DNA of 5,704 nt. Origin: Clostridiales bacterium (GTDB taxonomy: Bacteria; Bacillota_B; Dehalobacteriia; UBA4068). The notes below the pieces were generated by a model. That model saw only the letters and a list, made by a program, of their open reading frames with translations. It was not told the DNA's origin and did no database searches. How positions within the stretch are numbered: position 1 is the stretch's first letter; each line of letters starts with the position of its first letter. Positions 1 to 5,704 of the stretch are shown here, in pieces. The DNA lies in assembly GCA_009782975.1 (NCBI GenBank), contig WRIA01000052.1, positions 1-5,704 on the forward strand. The letters are read 5' to 3'. Made by a program: the position numbers and the translations under genes.

Positions 1-1
1 G

Positions 2-340
2 CGGGCTATGGAGACCTTAGAGCGGGTGGGTCTTTCCGATAAGCTTAAAAATCTGCCCTCCCAGCTTTCCGGCGGGCAGCAGCAGCGGGTATCCATAGCC
101 CGCGCTTTGGTGGGCCGCCCCAAGGTTATACTGGCCGACGAACCTACCGGCGCCTTGGACAGCAAGACCGGGCAGGATGTTATGTATCTTCTGCGGCAGC
201 TGAACGGGGAAGGCCATACCATAGTGCTTATAACCCATGAGGAAAACCTGGCGGCCCAGGCCCGGCGCATGGTGCGCTTAAGCGACGGCAGGATAATAGA
301 GCAAACGGCTGTAAACGGTCAACGGGAAACGATAAAGTGA
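2..340 (+). CDS. ABC transporter ATP-binding protein, MacB/LolD type (5'-truncated)
   Basis: C-terminal half of the cytoplasmic ATPase that powers a MacB/LolD-type ABC transporter. The reading frame is open to the left window edge (Arg-Ala precede the first visible Met), so the ATG at 8 is an internal codon, not the start. Numbered from that Met, the fragment shows the ABC signature LSGGQQQRVSIARAL at 20-34, Walker B VILADEP at 40-46, a D-loop GALD, and the switch histidine in ITHE near 77. The uninterrupted GGQQQR signature and ADEPTGALD are typical of the MacB/LolD/FtsE branch, whose members are about 220-235 residues. Roughly half is therefore missing, including Walker A and the Q-loop. 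The stop is 14 nt before the FtsX-type permease, so the two are almost certainly co-translated partners. Family assignment is firm; the substrate cannot be told from this subunit. Confidence 0.95.
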   Translation, partial: RAMETLERVGLSDKLKNLPSQLSGGQQQRVSIARALVGRPKVILADEPTGALDSKTGQDVMYLLRQLNGEGHTIVLITHEENLAAQARRMVRLSDGRIIEQTAVNGQRETIK

Positions 341-354
341 AAGAGGAATAGCCC

Positions 355-1512
355 ATGAAACTGCTGCAATCGCTGTTACTGGCCCTAAAGAGCATATTGG
401 CAAATAAGCTGCGCTCCTTTCTTACTATGCTGGGCATCATCATAGGCGTGGCGGCGGTGATAATACTGGTGGGCCTGGTAAGCGGCTTTTCCAACAATAT
501 CACATCCTCCTTTGCCCGGCTGGGTACCAACACCATAAATGTTATGATAATGCGGGGCGGCGCGGTGGATGTTAAGGATATGGAGGCTTTTGCTTTGGAG
601 CGCGGCGATTATTTCAGCGCCTACTCCCCCAATGTATCCATGAACAACGCCACGGTAAAGAACCGTACAGACAGCATCACTTCCAATATCAGCGGCGTAA
701 ACGAGATGGCGGAGATGATAGACAGCATAGAGCTGGCCGAAGGGCGCTTCATCTGCTATATGGATTGCGAAAGCCGCCGCCGCGTCTGCGTTATAGGTTC
801 TTATATCGCCAACGAGCTTTCGGTGGGCTTAGGAGACAGTATCCGTATCAACGGCTATCACTTTGATGTGGCCGGTATCACGGCGCAAAAAGACGGCGGC
901 ACGGCCGGTTCCGGCGATGATGTGATATATTTGCCTTATACCACCACCACCCGTCTGGGCCGCAGCCAGGTAAGCAATTATAAACTGCTGGTGGACGATC
1001 TGGATATGGTAAGCGAGGCCAGCGATGCTCTTACCGAGTATCTTACGGAGGCCACGGGCTCGGCCAACAGTTTTCGCATAATCTCCGCCCAGGCTATGAC
1101 CGATACGGTAAACGAGCTTACGGGCACCCTTTCTTTGGTGCTGGTGGGCATAGCGGGTATTTCCCTTCTGGTTGGGGGCATAGGCATAATGAATATCATG
1201 ATAGTCTCCGTTACCGAGCGCACGCGGGAAATAGGTATACGCAAATCCATAGGCGCCAAACAGCGGGATATTATGAGCCAGTTTTTGATAGAAGCCGTAG
1301 TTACCAGCGCCTTTGGCGGTTTGCTGGGCATTGGGGCGGGCGTCGGCTTATCCGTGCCCTTGGGCAGCCTTATTGGGCTTACGGCGGCGGTTTCTCCTTT
1401 GGCGGTGGGCATAGCCTTTGGGGTCTCCGCCGGTATCGGTATAATATTCGGCTACTTCCCGGCTTTGCGCGCCGCCCGCCTTAATCCTATAGACGCTTTG
1501 CGCTATGAATAA
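355..1512 (+). CDS. FtsX/MacB-type ABC transporter permease
   Basis: Membrane subunit, 385 residues, of a MacB-like ABC transporter. In known members, ATP hydrolysis by the partner ATPase drives movements of an extracytoplasmic domain used for export or signalling. Visible order: TM1 at about 20-44 after the typical NKLRSFLTMLGIIIGV start; an extracytoplasmic MacB_PCD-like domain at about 45-250; then three TM segments at about 258-285, 312-345 and 348-370. The conserved cytoplasmic motif TERTREIGIRKSIGAK (287-302) and the terminal PALRAARLNPIDALRYE are hallmarks. The length fits stand-alone permeases of this family; E. coli MacB fuses the ATPase to it. GAGG at 343-346 lies 8 nt before the ATG and supports this start. 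Odd point: all three cysteines of the protein (134, 138, 145) cluster in the extracytoplasmic domain. ATA is used for 23 of 40 isoleucines. No MacA-like adaptor is visible, though one may lie upstream. Substrate unknown. Confidence 0.95.
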   Translation: MKLLQSLLLALKSILANKLRSFLTMLGIIIGVAAVIILVGLVSGFSNNITSSFARLGTNTINVMIMRGGAVDVKDMEAFALERGDYFSAYSPNVSMNNATVKNRTDSITSNISGVNEMAEMIDSIELAEGRFICYMDCESRRRVCVIGSYIANELSVGLGDSIRINGYHFDVAGITAQKDGGTAGSGDDVIYLPYTTTTRLGRSQVSNYKLLVDDLDMVSEASDALTEYLTEATGSANSFRIISAQAMTDTVNELTGTLSLVLVGIAGISLLVGGIGIMNIMIVSVTERTREIGIRKSIGAKQRDIMSQFLIEAVVTSAFGGLLGIGAGVGLSVPLGSLIGLTAAVSPLAVGIAFGVSAGIGIIFGYFPALRAARLNPIDALRYE

Positions 1513-1540
1513 GGGAAAGCGGCTTGACGGGCTGGTGGGT

Positions 1541-1569
1541 TTGGTGGTCTTTTTTCCGCAACTTATGAT
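1541..1569 (+). promoter_or_regulatory. Candidate sigma-A promoter before the SLH gene
   Basis: TTGGTG (1541-1546) and TATGAT (1564-1569) are separated by 17 nt, with the -10 matching consensus at 5 of 6 positions and the -35 at only 3 of 6. Transcription would start near 1576, giving a leader of roughly 20 nt that contains the ribosome binding site. It could let the SLH gene be expressed apart from the transporter genes. A single such match in an 85-nt gap can arise by chance. Confidence 0.25.
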
Positions 1570-1583
1570 CCGTAACTATATTT

Positions 1584-1590
1584 AGGGAGG
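1584..1590 (+). promoter_or_regulatory. Ribosome binding site of the SLH-protein gene
   Basis: AGGGAGG lies 7 nt before the ATG at 1598. It is a near-perfect Shine-Dalgarno sequence, fixes the start codon, and suggests efficient translation. Confidence 0.8.
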
Positions 1591-1597
1591 AAGTAAC

Positions 1598-3496
1598 ATG
1601 ACTTTTATCAAAAGGATGCTTAATTTGCTGCTGTTGGCCCTGGTGGTGGCGGCTCTGGCCGCTTTGGCCCTGGCGGATAATGCCCTGGCCGCCGAGGTGG
1701 ACGACTTTACCGTAAGCCAAACCTTGCAGGCGCTTTCGGTGTTGCCCCCCAACGGCCAGGATGCCGCCATGTTCGACAGGGCGGCTTGCGCCCGTATGCT
1801 GGTGCAAAGCTCCGCCGCCCGCAATACGGTCTCGGCCGCCGGCAGTATATCGCCTTTTGCCGATGTATCCTTTAGGCATCCGGCGGCCGGGTACATACGC
1901 GCCGCAAGCCGCGCCGGTTATATGAGTGCCGCCGCGGACGGCAAATTCCGCCCGGAGGAAGCCGTGGAGGCCGGCGCGGCGGTACGGGGCCTGCTGGCCC
2001 TTTTGGGCTATGGCCGCGAGCAGTACGCCCTTGATAGCTGGCAGTTTGCCGCCTCCCTGGGCTTGCTGGAGGGCCTGGATATACACGCCGCCCAAAAGCT
2101 TAGTCAGCAGCAGGCCAACCGCTTGTTCTATAATGCCCTGTGCGCCGTAAACGCCGGGGGTCGTACCCAAATAGAGGTGCTGGGGTTTTCCCTGCAAAAC
2201 GGCGTTATAGATATGCAGGGCATTATAGCGGGCGTAGCCGAGGGGCCTGTTACCCTTACTTCCGCCAACGCCAACTGGTATGCCGCCGCCGGTCTTAAAA
2301 CGGAAAGCCTTACGGTTTATCGTAACGACAGCTTAAGCTCCCTTTTCTCCCTGCAATTATATGATGTTATCTATTACCACGCGGGCATGAACACGGCCTG
2401 GGCTTATTCCGACAAGGTAAGCGGCGTGTTTAAGGCGGCCCTGCCCAGCCGCTTAAGCCCCGTTTCCATAAATATCTCCGGCATGGATTACGCTCTTAGC
2501 CAATCCGCCGCGCTTAAACTGGCGTCCTTTGCCATAGAATACGGGGAGACAGTGATATTGCTGCTGGGGCCGGATGGCAAGGCTGCGGACATTTTACGCC
2601 AGGGCGAGCTGGTCTTTGATGTAGTGGGCTTTGCCACCGCCGCCGATAAATTTGTGGGCACGGATTCGGACGGTAAGGAATACAACGGCTATACCATTAC
2701 CCTTATAACGGTGGACGGCAGCGTGCTTACTTACGAGGTAAAACGGGATTACAGCAGCCTGGTGGGCAAGCTGGTAAAACTCAGCAACAATAACGGGGAA
2801 ACGGGCGTTACGGCCCGTCAGGCCGCTAACCTGCGGGGCAAGGTGGATGCCGCTAACCTGCTTTTGGGGGATACCAAGCTGGCGCAGGATATACGCATTA
2901 TGGAGGTTTACGGCAACGGCGCTTATGATATCACCTACCTAAGCCGTCTGGACGGGGTAAGCATAGGCGAGGGCAAGGTGCTGCATTACACCAAAAACAG
3001 CCAGGGCGCCGTAAGCGCAATGTTCATTTCCGGCGTTACCGGGGATCTGCTGCAATACGGAATAATTACTGAGGTCAGCGAGAACAGGCCCGTTGTCTCC
3101 ACCGATGAAAACGGGCGGCAATCCTCCAGCGGCCAGCTTTCCGGCAATTACAGCTATATAATCAACGGTAACAGCTCCAGCAGCAGCGTAAGCGGGGCGG
3201 TGCTGCACGCGCAAAAGGGCCCGGCGGCGCTGGGGTTTAAAAACGGTAAGCTGGACAGCGTAAAGGCGCTGGAAAAGCTGAGCAAAGTAACTTTGTACGA
3301 GGCCGGTTATGTGCTGGATGGCGCGGGTGAACGCTATATGCTGGCCGGAGCGGTAAGCATATATCAGCGCGCTGCCGGTGGGGAGTACAAGCTGCTTTCC
3401 TTAAAGCAGGCTTTGGAGTTGAATACCACCTTTACGGCCTATTATGATAAACCGGAAGGTGATGGGGGCAGGATTAGATTACTGATTGCGGATTAG
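1598..3496 (+). CDS. Secreted S-layer homology (SLH) domain protein
   Basis: A 632-residue exported protein. Residues 1-31 form a Sec signal peptide: Lys/Arg at 5-6, a long Leu/Ala core, and a likely cleavage after Ala-Leu-Ala at 31. Three SLH-like units follow: a degenerate one at about 38-75, a clear one at about 85-138 (SPFADVSFRHPAAGYI, GKFRPEEAV), and a weaker one at about 142-186. SLH trimers bind pyruvylated secondary cell-wall polymers, so the protein is probably held on the wall. The rest (about 190-632) has no domain I can name. Short alternating hydrophobic stretches suggest repeated beta modules, including a segment at 236-330 of the type LTVYRND...YDVIYY...AWAYSDKVSGVF that resembles clostridial SLH proteins from memory, and a Ser-rich linker at 509-533. 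It sits 85 nt after the permease and may be its partner. The SLH call is firm, but the function is unknown: structural, adhesive or transporter-linked roles all fit. Confidence 0.9.
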   Translation: MTFIKRMLNLLLLALVVAALAALALADNALAAEVDDFTVSQTLQALSVLPPNGQDAAMFDRAACARMLVQSSAARNTVSAAGSISPFADVSFRHPAAGYIRAASRAGYMSAAADGKFRPEEAVEAGAAVRGLLALLGYGREQYALDSWQFAASLGLLEGLDIHAAQKLSQQQANRLFYNALCAVNAGGRTQIEVLGFSLQNGVIDMQGIIAGVAEGPVTLTSANANWYAAAGLKTESLTVYRNDSLSSLFSLQLYDVIYYHAGMNTAWAYSDKVSGVFKAALPSRLSPVSINISGMDYALSQSAALKLASFAIEYGETVILLLGPDGKAADILRQGELVFDVVGFATAADKFVGTDSDGKEYNGYTITLITVDGSVLTYEVKRDYSSLVGKLVKLSNNNGETGVTARQAANLRGKVDAANLLLGDTKLAQDIRIMEVYGNGAYDITYLSRLDGVSIGEGKVLHYTKNSQGAVSAMFISGVTGDLLQYGIITEVSENRPVVSTDENGRQSSSGQLSGNYSYIINGNSSSSSVSGAVLHAQKGPAALGFKNGKLDSVKALEKLSKVTLYEAGYVLDGAGERYMLAGAVSIYQRAAGGEYKLLSLKQALELNTTFTAYYDKPEGDGGRIRLLIAD

Positions 3497-3564
3497 CCGC
3501 CAAAAAAATTGACTCATGACCGCGCCATCTTCTTGATGATACCACTTCATATAGTGATATGTGT

Positions 3565-3603
3565 GATACTATATACGATACTGTATATAGTATCTTTGTT
3601 TTT
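3565..3603 (+). terminator. Perfect 12-bp inverted repeat with U-rich tail
   Basis: GATACTATATAC (3565-3576) is followed by a 6-nt loop GATACT (3577-3582) and its exact reverse complement (3583-3594), then TTTGTTTTT (3595-3603). It lies 68 nt after the SLH stop codon, so the simplest reading is a rho-independent terminator of the left operon. The stem has only three G/C pairs, which is weak for a terminator. The symmetry would equally suit a dimeric repressor operator, and GATAC recurs at 3538, 3565 and 3577. Confidence 0.45.
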
Positions 3604-3643
3604 CTAGTAAAAATACCGAAAAAAATAACGATAAAATATCAAG

Positions 3644-3662
3644 AAGCATTTATATGCTTTTT
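3644..3662 (+). terminator. Second hairpin with T-run
   Basis: AAGCAT (3644-3649), loop TTAT, ATGCTT (3654-3659), with a run of five T at 3658-3662. One wobble pair and one A-T pair can extend the stem outward into the T-run. The short stem makes it a modest intrinsic-terminator candidate, perhaps a backup to the one at 3565-3603. Confidence 0.35.
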
Positions 3663-3670
3663 CTATGCCT

Positions 3671-3710
3671 TGTCAGTACATATTATTTTATGTCGCCACA
3701 TATTATTTTT
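3671..3710. repeat. Tandem pair of 20-bp repeats
   Basis: Units 3671-3690 and 3691-3710 agree at 16 of 20 positions. Both begin TGTC and share ACATATTATTTT (3678-3689 and 3698-3709). They abut exactly, so the shared blocks are spaced 20 bp apart, about two helical turns and on the same DNA face. The position upstream of the binding-protein gene suggests paired regulator sites. No known operator consensus is recognised, and slippage in AT-rich DNA is an alternative. Confidence 0.5.
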
Positions 3711-3747
3711 ATAGATTAATCATGTTGGCTATTAGGCGCCTCATTAC

Positions 3748-3777
3748 GCTATACAATGCTTAACAGGCATTGCTATA
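3748..3777. promoter_or_regulatory. Inverted repeat in the binding-protein gene leader, possible operator
   Basis: CAATGC (3754-3759) and GCATTG (3767-3772) are perfect inverted repeats around a 7-nt centre, and GCTATA occurs in direct orientation at both edges (3748-3753 and 3772-3777). A possible -10 box, TACAAT (3752-3757, 5 of 6 consensus positions), overlaps the left arm. I find no good -35 at normal spacing, so the promoter may be activator-dependent or lie elsewhere. The element ends 11 nt before the ribosome binding site and could alternatively act as an RNA hairpin. Confidence 0.35.
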
Positions 3778-3788
3778 AAAAATTGATT

Positions 3789-3795
3789 GGGGAGG
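3789..3795 (+). promoter_or_regulatory. Ribosome binding site deciding the binding-protein start
   Basis: GGGGAGG lies 5 nt before the ATG at 3801. The in-frame ATG at 3756 has no such site and would place this sequence inside the gene and add 15 residues before an otherwise normal lipoprotein signal peptide. The start is therefore 3801. Confidence 0.85.
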
Positions 3796-3800
3796 TTCTT

Positions 3801-4967
3801 ATGACAAAGAAGATTCTTATTTTAGTCTTGGCAATGTTCATGCTCTTCACGATATGCGGCTGTACGAACAAAGCTGCTGATACTAAAACTGAGGGGCCAA
3901 TAAAAATCGGGTGGATCGGCTCTCTTACCGGAGATAGCGCGGTTTGGGGCACGAACGAGAGTAACATGCTCAAGATGCTTGTAGAAAAGACCAATGCGAA
4001 CGGCGGTATACTTGGCCGTCAGGTAGAATTGACTTGCTACGACACCAAGGGTGATGCCAATGAAGCTGTAAACGCCACCCGCCGTATTATTTCGCAAGAT
4101 AAGGTCTGCGCCATTATCGGGCCCAATGCTTCCTCTCATTGTATTGCCATACAGGGCATTTTGAGAGAGCTGAAGGTTCCCGATATTTCTACCGTAGCAA
4201 CCAACCCTAAAGTTACGTTTGACGACGTTGCCAACACCGTACATCCATATAACTTTCGCGTATGTTTTACCGACCCCTATCAGGGCGCGATCGCCGGCGG
4301 TTATGCCTACGACGAATTGAAGTTTACGCGCGCGGCGATACTTTACGACATTGCCGACGATTATTCACAGGGTTTGACCCAGTATTTTGAAGAGACCTTT
4401 ACCGCCCGGGGCGGCACGATTGTGGCTAAAGAGGCCTTCAAAAAGGATGACGTTGATTTCCGCGCCCAGCTTACCAAGATCAAGAATACCGATCCTGAAG
4501 TGTTATTCCTTCCTATTTATTATAAGGAAGTAGCATTGATCGCCAAACAGGCGCGTGAACTTGGTGTCAGCTGTGTACTGATGGGGGGTGACGGTTGGCC
4601 CTCAGATACGCTGTTTGAAATGGCTAAAGAAGAGCTGCAAGGCAGCTATCTTGTGAACCATCTTGACACCAACGACCCCGCCTTTTTACCTTTGAAGAAG
4701 GAATTCGAAGGTAAATACAATACCACGCTGGAAATGAACGGGTACATGGCGCATGACGCCTACCTGGTACTGGTGGCCGCCATCGAAAAAGCCGGCAGCG
4801 ATGATACGCAGGCTATCACCGATGCGCTCACACAAATCAGCGTGCAGGGCGTAACCGGTACAATTACCCTTTCTGCTGAGAATCATAATCCCATTGGCAA
4901 GGAAGGCTCCATCCAGAAGATCGAAGGGAATCAGTACGTGTTTATTCAAAAATACGGCGCGAAGTAA
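3801..4967 (+). CDS. livJ: Branched-chain amino acid-type ABC transporter substrate-binding lipoprotein
   Basis: A 388-residue LivJ/LivK-type (Peripla_BP_6) receptor that captures an amino-acid-like ligand outside the membrane and delivers it to the LivH-containing transporter. Residues 1-20 form a lipoprotein signal peptide (KK, hydrophobic core, lipobox ICGC), with Cys21 the expected lipidated residue. Conserved blocks: KIGWIGSLTGDSAVWG (35-50), NGGILGRQVEL (68-78), AIIGPNASS (104-112), FRVCFTDPYQG (152-162) and YDIADDYSQGL (182-192). Aligned by eye to E. coli LivJ/LivK, the residues contacting the ligand's amino-acid backbone appear kept: Ser111/112, Thr134, Tyr240, and Asp264 where LivJ has Glu. 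Trp49 sits where the leucine-specific protein has Trp. An amino acid ligand is likely, but leucine, valine, amides or ureas cannot be separated by eye. Only 5 of 30 isoleucines use ATA. The permease follows after 150 nt. Confidence 0.92.
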   Translation: MTKKILILVLAMFMLFTICGCTNKAADTKTEGPIKIGWIGSLTGDSAVWGTNESNMLKMLVEKTNANGGILGRQVELTCYDTKGDANEAVNATRRIISQDKVCAIIGPNASSHCIAIQGILRELKVPDISTVATNPKVTFDDVANTVHPYNFRVCFTDPYQGAIAGGYAYDELKFTRAAILYDIADDYSQGLTQYFEETFTARGGTIVAKEAFKKDDVDFRAQLTKIKNTDPEVLFLPIYYKEVALIAKQARELGVSCVLMGGDGWPSDTLFEMAKEELQGSYLVNHLDTNDPAFLPLKKEFEGKYNTTLEMNGYMAHDAYLVLVAAIEKAGSDDTQAITDALTQISVQGVTGTITLSAENHNPIGKEGSIQKIEGNQYVFIQKYGAK

Positions 4968-5117
4968 TGTACTTGCGCCACTGCCGGGTCCGCCATTTGG
5001 TGGACCCTGTAGTATGATGACAAGCTTCTAATAAGGCGGCTCTTTTGGGCTGCTCCCGTTACCCTAGGGTCCTGCTTCCGGTAGGCCTGTTATTCTATGT
5101 TTTGGGGAGGCTGTGCC
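4968..5117. other. Intergenic spacer within the liv-type operon
   Basis: 150 nt without a supported gene. It holds the hairpin at 4986-5007, a perfect 10-bp palindrome ACCCTAGGGT at 5061-5070, and GGGGAGG at 5104-5110, which is 7 nt before the permease ATG. No convincing promoter is seen, so the permease is probably transcribed from upstream of the binding-protein gene. Confidence 0.6.
4986..5007 (+). promoter_or_regulatory. GC-rich hairpin between binding-protein and permease genes
   Basis: GGGTCCGCC (4986-4994), loop ATTT, GGTGGACCC (4999-5007) form a 9-bp stem with a single G-T wobble. No T-run follows, so it is not a standard intrinsic terminator. In this position, after a highly expressed binding-protein gene, such hairpins often stabilise the upstream mRNA end or reduce read-through, giving more receptor than permease. 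The structure is seen; the role is inferred. Confidence 0.6.
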
Positions 5118-5704
5118 ATGGCGGTTATGTTTCAACAGTTGATCAATGGCCTGTCGCTGGGCAGCGTATACGCGCTTATGGCCGTGGGTTATTCGTTGGT
5201 TTACAGCATCATGAATTTTTCCAATTTCGCGCATGGCGGCGTTATCATGATCGGCGCATATATCGGCTACTTTGCCATGGTATCTCTGGGCATGCCGTTT
5301 TGGTTGGCGTTTATGGTGTGTGGCTTGGGTACCGCTTTCATCGCCGTTTTACTGGAGCGCCTTGTATACCGCCCTTTGCGTAATCGGAATGCCCCCTTCC
5401 TTTATTTCATCATTTCCGCCATGGGCGCGTCCATTTTTTTTGAGAATTTTGTGATCGCTACCATCGGCCCAACTTTTCGCACCTACCCACAGGTATTTGC
5501 CGGCGGACCTTTTCATCTGGGTTCCCTTTCCGTTGGCCGTATCGATGTGTTCATGATCATCGTAGCCGCGGTGGGCCTGCTTGTTCTGACGCTCATCATC
5601 GAAAAAAGTAAGGTGGGCTTAGGGATACGCGCCAGCTCTTATAATATCAAGGCGAGCACGCTGATGGGTGTGAACGTCAATATGGTGATATTTACGATAT
5701 TTCT
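5118..5704 (+). CDS. livH: LivH-type branched-chain amino acid ABC transporter permease (3'-truncated)
   Basis: The first 195 residues of one of the two membrane subunits of a HAAT-family importer; the frame is open to the right edge. The family is about 290-300 residues, so roughly two-thirds is present. The ATG at 5118 is chosen for the GGGGAGG 7 nt upstream and because the protein then begins in the usual way; the ATG at codon 4 is the alternative. The segment NGLSLGSVYALMAVGYSLVY (10-29) and MNFSNFAHGGVIMIGAYIG (32-50) are hallmark LivH sequence. ERLVYRPLRNRNAPFLYFIIS (80-100) is the next conserved block. The loop at about 167-186 (VGLGIRASSYNIKASTLMGV) is the EAA-like region that contacts the ATPase. 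Hydrophobic spans lie at about 12-30, 40-58, 60-79, 92-112 and 142-162. Only 3 of 20 isoleucines use ATA, matching the binding protein. Substrate follows that of the receptor. Confidence 0.93.
   Translation, partial: MAVMFQQLINGLSLGSVYALMAVGYSLVYSIMNFSNFAHGGVIMIGAYIGYFAMVSLGMPFWLAFMVCGLGTAFIAVLLERLVYRPLRNRNAPFLYFIISAMGASIFFENFVIATIGPTFRTYPQVFAGGPFHLGSLSVGRIDVFMIIVAAVGLLVLTLIIEKSKVGLGIRASSYNIKASTLMGVNVNMVIFTIF

Noticed and set aside
978..1412. Minus-strand open frame inside the permease gene
   Set aside because: It lies wholly antisense to the conserved FtsX C-terminal region and is low-complexity Pro/Ser/Arg sequence.
1549..1555. T-run after the permease as a terminator
   Set aside because: Only a 3-bp stem can be drawn upstream of it, so there is no hairpin able to terminate transcription.
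1487..2197. Long open frame on the minus strand across the permease end and SLH gene
   Set aside because: It is antisense to two well-supported genes; its composition is Gly/Gln/His-rich shadow sequence with no recognisable domain.
3488..3507. GCGG/CCGC inverted repeat at the SLH stop codon
   Set aside because: The stem is 4 bp and is followed by an A-run rather than a T-run; for the minus strand the T-run is on the wrong side of the stem.
3670..3675. TTGTCA as a -35 box for the liv-type operon
   Set aside because: It matches consensus at 5 of 6 positions, but no -10-like sequence lies 16-18 nt downstream.
3671..3710. Tandem repeat as a CRISPR fragment
   Set aside because: The two units abut directly with no spacer and are AT-rich and imperfect; there are no cas genes nearby.
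3756..3800. Upstream ATG as start of the binding protein
   Set aside because: It adds 15 residues before a normal lipoprotein signal peptide and would bury the GGGGAGG site inside the gene.
5061..5070. ACCCTAGGGT palindrome as an operator
   Set aside because: A single 10-bp palindrome in the middle of an operon spacer has no promoter near it; I note it but cannot support a function.
5045..5383. Plus-strand open frame overlapping the LivH start
   Set aside because: It needs a TTG start, and its translation is Arg/Gly/His-rich without family features. The LivH frame from 5118 has a strong ribosome binding site and clear homology.

Overview
The window most likely comes from an anaerobic, Clostridia-like member of the Bacillota. 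The reasons are strong GGGGAGG/AGGGAGG-type ribosome binding sites, a secreted protein with S-layer homology (SLH) domains, a lipoprotein-type solute-binding protein and a fairly GC-rich coding sequence. This is inference; there is no marker gene here and the phylum call is moderate. All five genes lie on the + strand, and the first and last are cut by the window edges.

Left block (2-3496): the C-terminal half of a MacB/LolD-type ABC ATPase, then, after 14 nt, its FtsX/MacB-type permease. After a further 85-nt gap comes a 632-residue secreted protein with an N-terminal SLH region and a large, probably beta-rich, uncharacterised remainder. The ATPase and permease should form one type VII (MacB-like, mechanotransmission) ABC transporter that moves or senses something at the cell envelope. 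The SLH protein is probably wall-associated and may be its partner, but a possible promoter in the gap means it could also be expressed separately.

Intergenic region (3497-3800): very AT-rich, with 45 G/C in 180 nt counted by hand over 3541-3720. It carries an unusual density of symmetrical elements: a perfect 12-bp inverted repeat with a U-rich tail, a second hairpin with a T-run, a tandem pair of 20-bp repeats, and a 6-bp inverted repeat next to the binding-protein start. It probably combines the end of the left operon with the control region of the right one.

Right block (3801-5704): a LivJ/LivK-type amino-acid-binding lipoprotein and the first two-thirds of a LivH-type permease, separated by a 150-nt spacer with a strong GC hairpin. 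This is the start of a branched-chain-amino-acid-type (HAAT family) ABC importer operon; LivM, LivG and LivF would be expected beyond the right edge.

The two blocks differ sharply in codon choice. ATA encodes about 57% of isoleucines in the left permease and 54% in the SLH protein, but only 17% in the binding protein and 15% in the LivH fragment (hand counts). This points to different origins or to an assembly join inside the AT-rich gap. I see no CRISPR array, RNA gene, insertion sequence or clear novel defence-type system. The best leads are the intergenic regulatory architecture, the composition break and the SLH protein beside the MacB-like transporter.
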